64,000 bases of DNA. Source: Luscinia megarhynchos (taxonomy: Eukaryota > Chordata > Aves > Passeriformes > Turdidae). The notes below the pieces were generated by a model. The model saw nothing but the letters and a program-made list of their open reading frames with translations. It was not told the origin of the DNA and did no database searches. Both the position numbers and the translations under genes were made by a program. Positions within the stretch are counted from its first letter, which is position 1, and each line of letters begins with the position of its first letter. Of the stretch, positions 35,330 to 47,300 are shown piece by piece. Location of the stretch: positions 22,153,002 through 22,217,001 of the forward strand of contig CM067570.1 in assembly GCA_034336665.1 (NCBI GenBank), given 5' to 3'.

Positions 35330-35899
35330 CTGGCTTTTTGGGCATTCTTTTTCTGCATGGAATTATGACTAAAACTAAATTGGAACTTTTTTTTTTTAAT
35401 CACCAGCTCTGGTGAATGCAATTTTAAGTAACATGTACCCCTGCTCTTACCTTTTTGTACAACGTTTCGTTTGTTTTTAATGTGACTTTTTCTTTCATCA
35501 ATGAAAGCCCAGCCTCTGTGTCCCTACAGGAATAACTATGATGTGAAGGGTAATATAATACCAGGTCTGCCTTGTGTACTTTTTACTGGAGTAGTGTAAA
35601 TAGAAAATGCATCCAAAATTAGAAAAAATATTTATCCCCCCTTTTTCTGTATGCCAGGTTCCTGGTTCCAAGTTTCTTAGCAGGTTGTCTTGGCATCTGT
35701 CTCTCTTCAGGGTAGACAGACATAATTATTTGTTCATTTGTCCTTTAGTTGGTTTCTAAAATTCAAATGAAGTGATACCTAAAAGGAAAGATTGCCTTTC
35801 TAAAGGGTTTGCCCATGTAAGTGATTTTCCCACTGCCTGACTTTGCATTGGTCTGATTGACAAGCTTTGCAGTAATTTGGAGGCTTATATTTTGCTTTC

Positions 35900-35905
35900 A
35901 ATAAA
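35900..35905 (+). terminator. RBM45: Distal RBM45 poly(A) signal AATAAA
   Basis: Canonical hexamer in TTTCAATAAAGTGTT followed by a T/G-rich stretch. It would give a longer alternative 3' UTR. Confidence 0.5.
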
Positions 35906-35925
35906 GTGTTAAATTGTTCAATTTT

Positions 35926-38900
35926 TGTTAATGTGAAAAGAGATGCAGTTCTCTCTGATCTAATCCACCTAATGAATTTTACAGGCTCTGGTTCTCCTAC
36001 AAGTCAGTGAAATTCAATTGTTTATGTGAATAGTTAAAAGTAGCAGAGCAAAGATGTAAATACAGACCAGTAGAGTTCTCTTCACCACTTTAAATTTTTT
36101 TTTGAGTGTGAGGTTATCCCCTTTTATGCTAAGTAAGTGTTAATGGCTGAAATAATCACTTCAAACTATCTTGCTTTAAATCAGTTTAGGCTTGAGAAGA
36201 CAACCACTGTGTCATTCAAAAATGGAAGAGGAAAGAAAGAATTTGCTGTCTGTCAGGAGAATGCATTGTGGCATTCCAGTTAATCTCTTCCTTGCTACCT
36301 AGTAATTCTATTTAAATACCACTCCCACCCTTGGAAGCTTCCCCCCTAAACAATAGACCCACAAGCAAGCAAAACAAAAAACCCAAACTCAGCCAAAATA
36401 TCTTTCATAAAGCTCTCAAATAGTCCTTAGAATCAGTTTGTAACTAGCGTTGTGTTAGAAATGCCAGACACAGCTACCTGGAGCTAAGTTCTGTGGCTCT
36501 TAATACTCATTGCTGATTGACTTCAACCCACAGCATATGGATTAATTAAGTTTTCCCCCTGATTAAAAAAACTTGGGTGTTTTAAATAATTATTTCGTTA
36601 CTGACTAAGTTGAAAAACAAAACAAAATATTTATTCTATCTTAAAATACTTGGTTATTATTGTCTTTCATTATTCTTGTCTGGAAGAAGTCCTGCATCGC
36701 TGATTTCATTTGCATTGATTTTTTGGCTTAAACATTTATTAAAATCCTGATGTTAATGTGTATATATTTTACTGATTTACTGCTCTGCAAGAATGTTTTT
36801 AAAAAATAATTGTATCACAGTTGTGATATATACATTAAAAAAATAGCTGTATTTTGTATCAACAGTATACTACAGAAAAGATACTGGCTTTTACACACTG
36901 CTCAGGGAAAGAGGCACTTCTTTAAAAGTTAGAGAAGCATTTAAGCATATTTATATAATATTTAGGCACATTTTTATATATTTATTTATATTTTTATAAT
37001 ACGTTATATTTGTTATATTTGTTTATAATATTGAACTTAATATTATTCTTAAGATATTTAAAGCCTTATATGCTGTTGTAATTACTATATTTTATAATAT
37101 GTACTTTAAAATAAAAATAAGTATGTTGCTTTTTGATACTCTTTTTGTACTTGTGTTTTTTCTACAGAAACTAAGTAATGACATGACCCTCAGCTAGCTG
37201 ACTGACTGAAAACGTGACTAGACATGGTTCCTGTGGACAGTGACAACTTTTTTTCAGTGACAACTTTTTTTTGGTTAATTGTTCGTTACTTGATCTCTCT
37301 ATGATCCTTTTTCCTTCTGAATATGCAGACCTGCAGTTTTGAAAACTATGTAGGCATTAAAAACTGTAAACTGGTGGTTGTTCTTGTAATAGTATTTAAC
37401 CTTGTATTACAGAAATAGCTCTTGTTTTTACCTGAATCCTTCCTATAAGATGGAAATTACAATAATGGAGGAAATAAAGGAGCCAGCATTTCCTGACTTG
37501 ACTGCTTAATTGATAATGATTCAGATTCTGTTAAAATAGAAGACATCTCTCATGATCCAAATTGCATTGAAAAGTGAAGTATAGCGCTAAATTCAAAGAA
37601 AAGGAAGTAACTTTAACGTCACTATCAGACATGACAGTATTAATCTAGATTTAAGAAAACAGCTGTAATCAAGAAAATAATTCGAAGTACATTCTTAAAT
37701 ATTTTGCTGCTTTGGGCTAAAATGATTCATTACGCTGTTTAGTGAAAGAAATATTTGACTGTCAGACTACCGAAGCTTCTTATATTTGTTTTCTTATCCT
37801 GAGGTCTTTTGGCTATAACTGGGGGAGGGCTGTGGGTTTGTTTCTGTTAGTTTCGAGAGGTTGGGATGTTTCGTTTGTTTGGGTTTTTTTTGCAAAAGCT
37901 TTCAATGCATATGTTCAAGTATGAGGTGAACAAGTCCAGTTTTCAGCAGGATGAAGATGATTTTGGCACTGATGAAGATAGTTCAAATAAGTATGTGCAC
38001 AGATAGTTTTCAAATGCCATTACTTTTCTGTGTATTCCTGTATACTATGTGTTGAATTAGAAATATCCTGGTTATTAAAATATGATGTAAAATTGAGGAA
38101 TTCTAGTTGTATGCACTCTAGAGGAGAAGCATGCCCTTGGGTGCTTCCTGCTTCTCAGCATCTCCCATATGCTCCCTTCATCAGTTGGTTCAGAAGTTCA
38201 AATACAAAGTAACAAAACATGTATTTAAAAAACCACAATTTTTCTTTTTTTAAAGAGTATTAGAATCCAGATGCTCAGATAGGAGCAAGTTGCAGAGTAA
38301 AGGTTGCCTGAGAAACCTTTTCCTTCCCTCCATTCCAGTAGTACCTGTTCAAAAGCAGTCCTTGATGGCTCACCAGCAGCTCTTTTCCCCAAGTGCAGCT
38401 GTTTCATTCAGCACAAGGTAGAGAATTAATTAAGGGCTGCATAGTTAAAGAGGCTCTAAAATTCCTGCTTACTTTGGTGTAGCTGTTAGAAATTATTGAA
38501 GAAAACAGATTTATGGATGAGCCTCGAGAATTGCATCCTGTCTCTGACTAGCCCAAAGGTTGGTTGTAAGGAGGGTTACCATTTCTCCTGTGTTCCCCTG
38601 AAAAAGTTCCAGTTTGGGTCGGTATGTTGGGTTTTCTGTTTGTTTATATGGTTGATTTTAGTCAGTTTGTTTTGTTGTTTTGGGGTTTTTTTTCCCCATC
38701 CTTATTGGCAAATTTCAAGTAGCCTTTGAGAATTTTCTGTATTTGCACAGGGGAAGTAATTCTGAGCAGGTTGCCATAAATGCCAGACTCCAGAACTGTC
38801 AAGGCAGCACCTTTGCAGCCATAACTGTACAGTCAGTGTGTGCAATCAGTCAAATATTTTCAGAAAGCCTCAATCTTGTTCTGTGAACATGGAGAGACAC

Positions 38901-41900
38901 CACATTCATACAGAGGGTCTGACACGTGCTGCAGAATCTGTATGGTGTGGTGGATCTGCACAGTACCAGATGAAATGCTGAGAATACCTGTATAGGCAGC
39001 TGAAAAAACCCCAGCTTCTTACTTGAATGATAGAATTGACCTCTTGATGAGCCTCCTGTGCCAAGATCCCCAGTTTAGTGGGGTGGATGCCTGTGTCTTT
39101 AGGGGATATAAACATCCCCAGGAGGCTAAACACTCAAAAATTAAGTAACTGGTGGTGGTGTTTGGCCAACCTTAGATGGGAGGGAAGAATCATGTTGGTG
39201 TGGTCCTAACAGTTGCTCAAGGGAGCATTCAACACACACAGAGGGTTGGAAGATACCCTTTACAGCTTGAAGTGATGTTACAAATTAAACAGTGCCTTTT
39301 TCTAGTTGTTCTCAATCTTGTTTTTATTGCTACATGTGTCTGGGAATAGTTCACTCCCTGGGCATGGAAGATCAGTGCTCTGTATGCAGTCCTGCTTTGG
39401 GCTGTGGAACTCCCTTGCCAGCTTGTTCAGTCAGAATTGGCCTGGAGCTCAAAAAAACCCCTTTTTCCCACTTTCATTTCTAAGGGTTCAAGACACTGTA
39501 GAGTTTGGTTTTCAGGTGTCTCCCTTTTAGTCACTGCTCAATCAGGCTATCAAGTGACTTGCACAGAGTTGTTTTTAGTATTTGAGTAAAGGTTTTTAGA
39601 AGATACTTAGAATAAAATCATCATTACTCTCCTTAGAGTCCAGCGTATTTCCTGAAAACATTCATCTTCCATTCTTTGGCTAAGTAACAGTTTGTGTAAA
39701 TACACTTTTGATTGAATATGACATCATCATTCCCTGTTGAATTGTTACATAGCACTGTCGATGAGTGGCAAGCTGCTTTTCTTGATCCTTTCGTTGGTAA
39801 GTAAAAACTCAGTCATCTGTGAGAATGAGCATTAGGTTCCTGTACTGGAAAAAAACCTGTGTCACTCGTAATTCCCTTTGATGGTGATGAGTGAATTGAC
39901 CAAAACTGTCTGAGGTTTTTGGTGTGATGTTTTGCAGTATCAGTGCTTGATGTTGGCAAGTAGAATTAAGCGTGCTTACCTATAAGTGACTTAGATCTCA
40001 GCTGTGTTCATCAGCCATAGTTTCTGTAGACTTCTGTACCTTTGAAAAAGAGATAATAGAGATTTCACAAATCACACTTAATTAATGTCCAGTAAAAATA
40101 ATTTTATCCCTTTATTAATTCATAACCATTTGGTCAGCAGAGGAGTCTTGTTTATGTAACTGCAGGAGATACTAATATGTTTATGCTGCCTGAATGTCTA
40201 CATTAAGGTATTTCTCACAATGTAGTGAGAAAAGGCCATTCTCAGGAGGGCTGTGCATCCTGAATAAGATCTGTGAGTCAGAGTGGTTGCAGTTCCCCTC
40301 ATTCTAGGGCTCCTGAGACCTTTCTTTGGTGGCACAAACCTCTACTAGAGTAGCTCACATGGAGGCAGCCCAGGTTTGCAATGCACTGTGCAACTGGATT
40401 TCCTTTGCATCCTTCCTCGTTCTTCCTGTTCGTGATCCTTTTTCTGACCCAGGGCACTCTGCCATTTTTTTTTTCTGCTCTGTCTACAGAGAGATCATCT
40501 AATGTCTGCAATGCCAGGCACCTCCACTCTTTGAATTACTGTAGCAGTAAGTGAGAGACAGAAGGAATAATCATATGTGAAGGGGAAGCTGTTGAAGGTG
40601 AATACACCATGTGATTATGTGGACAGCTTCAGTTCAGGCATATCATATTCTCACAATACCACTTTCCTGAACTTAAATTGTATTTGTTAAACACTCATTT
40701 AAAACTTTATCAAAGATTCTGATCAAGTTTCTCAGAGAATGTCAGACTAGAACTGCTGTTAGAGTAGTAAATTTTCCCCAAAATAAAATGAATTAACCAT
40801 AAATTAAATAGTGATATAAGACTTTGATTTCATCTACTTTAACAGTATACATCTGCCTGCTCCCATACCTTAATTCTTTTATTAGGATTTTTTCTTGAAA
40901 CTCTGCAGACTTTGGGAAGGTGGAGCTTCATCCAACACAAAGTGTGGGATATCCAAATCCAATGTTAACGTGCAGTATCTAATACACAATATCTGCAGGA
41001 CTTTATTAAGACTGAAGAGTTAGTGGCTGATCAGACCCTGTGCTATATTTAGAGAAAGTGTTTACGAATCCTTAGCTGGGGAGCACAGAAGTTTCCCTGG
41101 GAATTCTTCCAGCTCTTCTGACCAAGTTCTGCCTTTGGAAAGTGCTAGTGAGTAAATTTCTCAGATGCCATTTTAAAATAGCATTTTAACAGGACAATGT
41201 TAACAGAGCAGAGTATGTGGACATCAAAACTACTGGAAATGCAAATATATGCATTGAAATTATAAGCAGCTTCACAAATAAAATTGCAAGATGGCTGAAA
41301 GTTATTTAAGTATCAGAATGCTGATCATCCTCATGCTGGGCACACTAAATCCCCTTCCTAATATGTCTTATAGCTAAGGATAGCAGGAGTGAAGTTACGT
41401 TTAATCAGCAAAACAAAATCAAAGGCTGTGACATGTGGTACATGTTTTGATTCACTGATATTTTAAAATTTTAATCAAGTCCACGAAAGTTACTTCTCTT
41501 CTGAATTCACTTCTTGTAATAATGCTGGGGGACATCAAAATGTGCTGCCTTTTTTCTATGTGGTAACATAATAACTAAGCTACTCAAAATGATGGCCAGA
41601 ATCTTGGACATGAGTTATCCATAAACAGGCACCACAATAAGTTTTACCCTTTGCCTGTTTAAAGGCTAGGGATACAAAAATAGCCTCAATGCCCATATAT
41701 AACAGCATTCTTGGAATTTTATCCTAGAGACCCTCTGAAACTCTTTGAAGCTGGGTGATCTCTGTTGCTTTGGAAAAATAAATAATTTAGGTAGTTCTCA
41801 GAGTGTGCAGAGGAAACTGTACCACTGTGACCCTTTTAAGCTATTCTAGAAAAAAATTCTAGAAAATTTCTATTCTAGGGAAAAAAAATCCTTTAAATAC

Positions 41901-43058
41901 TGAAGCTTGGAAGAACTGAGTCTAGAAAACAAAGTAGAGGGCTGGTAATAGCCAGCAGGGTTATAAGGACTGCAGTTTCAACGATTACCAACCAGAGATT
42001 TTTTTTTCTCTTGTTCAAGATGTATAGCTCAAAGTGTTTAAACCGCTCTGGTTTTGCAGTCTATGCAGGAAAGAGACTGTGCGTTGTGCTGTGCATTGTG
42101 CTGTAGCCATGGGACTACTACCCACTGCTGAAATCAAGTATGAAACAAAGTTTGCCTTATCTGTGGGTGGATACAGTTAGCTATACTGTCAACCATATAG
42201 AGTTTATGTGAGACTGAACCACTCCAGCTTATTTATCATGTTTGTCTTCAGAGATTCTTGGAGTTTGGACAAACTACATTTCATGTTTGCTTTTCTGGTT
42301 GCTTTTATTTAATAGGGATATTCTCATTAGAACTCCTGTAAATTGTGATTATCTGTCTAAGATCTTTATCTGTAACTTCAGTTTAAATTGTCTCTGGGTG
42401 TTTCTACTTCCCTTTTCAGTTTCTTCAGTGAGAAGACATAATTTTCCTTTTCTCTTCAGGGATGTCCAAGATAGTTTAGATTTTATTTTTTGTGATAATC
42501 TGTGAATATGGAAAGCGTTTTTGGTATATTCTATGTATATCTTATGTTATGCTTCTCATGCTATGTGCTGCCCCCATCTTGTAGAAAGGATAGTAGAAAA
42601 TGGTGCTGAAATGAATAGACCAGTGCATATGGACTATCACTACAGAAACTGAAGAGCAAAATGTTGAGAAGATAAAAAGAGTTTTTCCAAATTCTTTTCA
42701 GGGGAATGGAAGAAACACCCAAATGGAAAGATCACGAACTAAGAGATTGATATCACTCCCAGGGAAGATGGGGAAAAGGAGTATTCTTTCATATGTAGGA
42801 ATGTTGAATGTCTGGTTTCTCACACCTAAAAGTGTAGAAAGAAAAGATTAAACCATTTGAATGTCTGTACTGTGGGACTGTATAAAGGTCCATTTAATCT
42901 GATGTCCTGCTCTCTCCAGTGCTCAGAAGCTGATGTCAGGGAAAACAGGCCAGATAGAGTGACCTTTCTTTGGCAACTCATAACAGGCGGTGGGCAGACA
43001 CCTTTTCAGCAGGAACTGCAAAGGGAATTGTTGTGCCTACAGCTTCATTCATTTGTAT
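35926..43058. other. Intergenic DNA downstream of RBM45
   Basis: About 7 kb, AT-rich, with no exon or domain recognised on either strand; open frames are under 100 codons. A strongly AT-rich stretch at about 36940-37140 consists of TATA/TTTAT-type runs. Poly(T) tracts are scattered. I saw no clear CR1 or LTR signature in it. Confidence 0.7.
36945..37110. repeat. AT-rich low-complexity tract
   Basis: Nearly pure A/T sequence with repeated TATATTTATTTATA and TTATATTTG units. It may be a degraded AT microsatellite. Confidence 0.65.
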
Positions 43059-43063
43059 AACCC
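43059..43063. repeat. Target-site duplication, left copy (AACCC)
   Basis: Pentamer immediately before the TG terminus of the solo LTR, matched by 43770-43774 on the right. Confidence 0.8.
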
Positions 43064-43769
43064 TGCCTTAGGTTGCAATACAAGATGCTACCAAAAGTAT
43101 GTATTGTATCACCATCTGCTGAAACCAGGTGGGGCAGTGATCCTTATCTCCGTGGGAGATACTATCTGCTAATGGGCCATGTGTTAAAAATCTTTATCTT
43201 TTCCACAACCTATCCTCCCTCCAGGAAGATATCACCTGCTGCTGGCCCATTCAGTCCCACTGTCTGGTTGATAAAATTGCATCATCCCACTGGAAGATGC
43301 ACCAGCCAGGGGGAGGAGCCAAGCCTTTCCTCCCTGGATAAAACCTGAGATTTTGAACAGCAAAGCAGTCTTTTTTCCACTTGATTCTAGAGGAAAACTG
43401 GACCTTTCCACATCATCCCTGGATCTTCAGAGGAAAACTGCACCTTCTCCAGGAGCACTGCTCCAATTGAACCATATCTGCCACTGCAGGAGGATGCAGC
43501 CACCATTTAATGGGACTGCTGCCAACACCCTGACTGACTGATGGGGTGTCAGGTTGTATTCTGGCTCTGTCAGTGCTTTGGGTTTGTTGTTTGTAACACT
43601 GTATTTCTATTTTAATTTCCCTAGTAAAGAACTGTTATTCCTATTTCTCATATCTTTGCCTGAGAGCTCGTTAATTTCAAAATTATAATAATTTGGAGAG
43701 ATTCAATTCTTAATTTCAAAGAGAGATTCCTGCCTTTCTTAGCAGACACCTGTCCTCCAAACCAGGACA
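43064..43769 (+). mobile_element. Solo LTR of an endogenous retrovirus (ERVL-like), with 5 bp target duplication
   Basis: The 706 bp unit begins TGCCTTAGG and ends CCAGGACA, with the pentamer AACCC directly before (43059-43063) and after (43770-43774). TG...CA ends and a 5 bp duplication are the signature of class III (ERVL) elements. Inside are a TATA-like GATAAAA at 43337-43343 and an AGTAAA poly(A)-type signal at 43623-43628, spaced as in an LTR. I recognise the body as a repeat common in songbird genomes. No internal viral genes remain, so the provirus was reduced to one LTR by recombination. Confidence 0.85.
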
Positions 43770-43774
43770 AACCC
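43770..43774. repeat. Target-site duplication, right copy (AACCC)
   Basis: Pentamer immediately after the CA terminus of the solo LTR, identical to the left copy. Confidence 0.8.
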
Positions 43775-46300
43775 CATCTTAAAAAGCTGTTTATTCAGCT
43801 TCATAGTGTAGTATAGAAGCAAGCCCTCTGATTTAATTACACTGTATGAAAAAGTTTTTCCCAGTTGTTGTTTTAAATGCTCTGCCTGATCATTTACTGA
43901 GTCTTCCCAAAGTCTTGTGTGATAAAAAGCAGCATGTGATCGCTTCCTGTCAGCCTCCTATGTATCATTGGGGGTTTTACAGATCAAAGGACAATCCTTT
44001 CCCAGTCTGCTTTTCAGCTAGAATTATCTCCTCACACAGATGCATACCTCCCATGCCTCTGAATGTATTTTTTCAGCTGCACACATGCATTTTCTAGTTT
44101 CACATTATCATTTGAAGGAACTGTAACTCTACACAGCATTTAAGTGCAAAGATATTTAGGTAGCATTGTAATGAGCTCTCCTGCTTTGTTTTCTGCTGCT
44201 TTTGAAGCAGCTTCTAACACTGTTTGCCTTTTGGAATACTCCTGAGTAACAAACCAATGTTTGCAGAAAACTGCTCACAATGACTAGTAATAAAGGCTAA
44301 TTTATAGCCCATTATTATGTAAGTTTAGTTAGGGTTATTTTCATTACTGTTCACATTAGTTTCTAGTTATTGACACAGACTTTCAGCCTCCATCTCATTG
44401 CCTTATTGCTCGCTGTTGTCAGATCTTTCTACAGCTGCTCAGAGTCAGTTTTCATTTTTGCCTATCATGACTAATTTTGCATCATCAGGAAACTGTTATC
44501 ACACAAGTAATTTTAGGCTATTTAGGTGCAACATTGCTCATCTAGAAGTATTCTAAGCAATTCAGCCATAAGAAGGACTCAGAGGGAAGTAAATAATGTG
44601 TTGGATGGTCAGTATCTGTCAAAAGAGGGGGATGTTTATCTGGTTACTGGATCCTGGTCCTAATGGCACCTGTGCTTTCTGATTCCTGGAGATGATTCCT
44701 CTTCACTCCTGTGGCACTCCCCTGCTCTGGGGCACATCCAGTTTCCATCTGCTGGTGCCTGCCTTTCTCCTTTCACAGCTTCTGCCTGCTATGAGCCTGC
44801 CTCCCAACGTCTCTTCTGCCTAATTTGTTTATCACACACTCTTTAGTGCTTTTGGTGCTCTACTTCATGCTTTTTTCTTCAAAGCACAATGTTGCGACAG
44901 ATCCAGTGTTGTAAAAGACAGTGTAAAGCATCCCTTCTCATGGAGGGGAGGTGCTTGCGTGTTCCCCTGGACACCTGTACATATTAACCCATTGAACTCT
45001 GCACTTCAAGGCATCCCCCCAATGGAGAAGACCAGAAGAGCAGAAACACGATCCACGGGTGGTGATATTCTATCACAGTGATGTCTGTCTGTTGTTCTCT
45101 TCCCTCCTGGCTCCCCCTGCTTACTTTTCCCTATTTTTCTCTCTTTTCCATCCTTCTGTAAATAAAATCCATACTATTGACTTTGGCACATTGCCTTGTT
45201 TGCACCTTAACTGGGGGAGAGACATTGCACTCTTATAATCTGATCTTAAATGTGTTCTATAATGTACATGGCTTTGTACTTAATCTTTCTCTGGATTTTA
45301 TATGAAAACTTACTCTAATACCCACCAAAGTCCCGCTTAATATTTTTCCTGCTCCAGCTCTTGGAAACTGAACAGCAAAAGGAAAAAAAAAAAAAAGGTG
45401 TTACTTAATAAATTTCCTAACTTTATTCAACCACATTGAAAATGAGATTTGCAAGTTCAGCTGCAAGAATGAAGCTTTTTTTTCCAAGAAGATTATCTGA
45501 GAAGTTACACAAAAAATACTATATCAAGGGATCCTTCTATGGAAAATAGATATTAATAGGAAAATGTCTATGGCTTTTGTATGCCAGGGTGCCCAAAATG
45601 ATCCTTTGTTGCACAATGATACTGCCAAGACTGGAACTGCTAGTTTGAGAAGTAGGGAAAACATAAACCAGCATCACACAGCCTGTCTTTGCCTAATGAA
45701 TGGTGTAAGTTCAATAATTTATAGAATGCTGTAAATCTACTGTTTTCAGTGGTGTTTGTCCTTTTTCCCCCTTCTCTTATTGAAATTTGTTGGTGGTGGC
45801 ATCTAGTTCTCCAGGGATTTCAATTGATTTTCTTGGACGACAAAATCTATTTCCAATCTTGTTACCCTGAACCAGAGAGCAGGGCTGATGTAAACAGTAG
45901 GAGAACAGTTTGCTAAGAGAGGCCTCAGAGCCATCTCTGGAGGGCAGGAGGTGCCCCAGCCCCGGGCACCGGGAGCAGAGTGACCGAGCAGAAGGACCAG
46001 GGGCAAGGCACTGACCAGGCAATGAGCCTACAGCCCGTCTGCTCCACAGCAGGGTGACCTGTTCCACTCCATGGCTTCTCTACACAAGACACAAAGGTGC
46101 GTTTAAGCTACCACGGATGTTGTAAAAGCTGCGATGGAGGATCAACAGGGAAGAAAAAAAACTCCCTCCTCCCCAAAAAACCAAACTACCAAAACAAAAC
46201 AACCCCCCAAAACCTAATACAAATTGAATCAGAAGAGTCATTTCTACGGCAGCTTTCTGGCGCATGTAATGTGTTTTTTTACAACCTCCCGTTATCGGCT
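43775..46300. other. Intergenic DNA between the solo LTR and the OSBPL6 island
   Basis: No gene was recognised. It contains an LTR-like segment at 44890-45224, a poly(A) tract near 45385-45397 and an A/C-rich low-complexity stretch at about 46150-46215. Short open frames lack any family resemblance. Confidence 0.7.
44890..45224 (+). mobile_element. Probable LTR fragment of an endogenous retrovirus
   Basis: It starts TGTTGCGACAGATCC and ends GGGGGAGAGACA, giving TG...CA termini. It has AATAAA at about 45159 followed by a compact U5-like segment, and a pyrimidine-rich stretch before the signal. The tail resembles avian LTRs I have seen. No target-site duplication was found, so the element may be truncated or the ends slightly wrong. 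It has no coding capacity. Confidence 0.45.
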
Positions 46301-46629
46301 GACAAAGATCGATCAGCTGTGACCACTGCGGGAGGGTGACGGTGCAAGGCTGGGTGTCGCGCTTGTGTCGCCAAGCCTGGGTGGGGAAAGGCCCTTAGGC
46401 TGCAGCTGAAGCCCAGTCCCTCGGCGGCACCCCTTTGTCTGACACCATCCTCCCGCCCCTGGCACGGAGCTCCCTCTGGCTCCAGCACAGCCCCGCTGTC
46501 GCCCACGTGCTTTCGCGTTTAATTCCAGACCTGATGTCATGACCGAAGCCCGTAACGCGGTCCCCGCCGCTGCCCCGTTTCTCCGGCACGCCGGCAGCAG
46601 CCCGGCCCGGGGCTGCGGGAGAACGGCGC

Positions 46630-46735
46630 GGTGCGGTGCGGTGCCCAGCCCCGGTGCGGTGCCGAGCCCCGGTACCGTGCCCAGCCCCGGTACCGTGCCG
46701 AGCCCCGGTGCCGAGCCCAGCCCGGCGCCGCCCCG
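46630..46735. repeat. GC-rich short tandem repeats (about 20 bp) in the OSBPL6 island
   Basis: Successive units of the type CCCAGCCCCGGTACCGTGCC and CGAGCCCCGGTGC, preceded by GGTGCGGTGCGGTGC. They account for the repetitive Pro/Ser/Gly open frames on both strands. Confidence 0.75.
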
Positions 46736-47104
46736 CCGCTGTGCGCAGAGCGCCGCAGCCGCGCTGGGCTGAGCATCCCTGCGCGGCCAGCCCCTCCTGA
46801 GCCCGGCCCCGGCACCTGTGCCCTGTGCCGGGCCCAGCGCGGGCCGCCCGCCGCAGGTGGGTACGGCCGGGGAGGGCACCTTGGCCGGCGGGGGGCGGCG
46901 CGGCGGGGCTGCGGCTGCTGCTGCTGCTGCTGCCCGCCCCTCCTTCCCTCCCTCCTTCCTTCGCTCCGTCAGGCGGGCGGGGAGCTGCGGCGGGCGGGAG
47001 CGGGAGCGGGAGCGGCGGGGCGCAGCCTCCCGGGCCGCAGCGGGGATGCGCCGCGGATCCCGGCCAGGAGGTGGGCGCTGAGCGGCGGCGCGGGGCGCGG
47101 TGCG

Positions 47105-47300
47105 GGGCCGGGCCGGGCCGGGCCGGGCCGTGCGGGAGTCCCGGCTCGGGCGGCGGAGCCGGGCTCGGCGGGCGCTGCGCGGCGCCGGTGCCGCCGGGGG
47201 AGCGGGAGCGGCCGGGGCGCGGCGGGGCCGGGACTGGGACTGGGGCTGGGGCTGGGCTGGGGCTGGGGCTGGGGCTGGGCCGTGGCCGGGCTGGGGCTGG
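47105..47300. repeat. G-rich low complexity: GGGCC pentamers and GGGGCT hexamers
   Basis: Four or five GGGCC pentamers at 47107-47130, then repeated GGGACT/GGGGCT units from about 47231 to 47300. G runs on the plus strand every 5-6 bases are capable of forming G-quadruplexes. Confidence 0.8.

Larger units (their letters stand above)
35170..35925 (+). other. RBM45: RBM45 non-coding final exon (3' UTR) with two poly(A) signals
   Basis: The sequence after the TATAG acceptor has no continuing reading frame. AATAAA occurs at 35324-35329, followed by T-rich sequence, and again at 35900-35905, followed by T/G-rich sequence. Either could end the transcript, giving a short (about 0.17 kb) or long (about 0.75 kb) final exon. 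The exact exon end cannot be set without transcript data. Confidence 0.65.
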
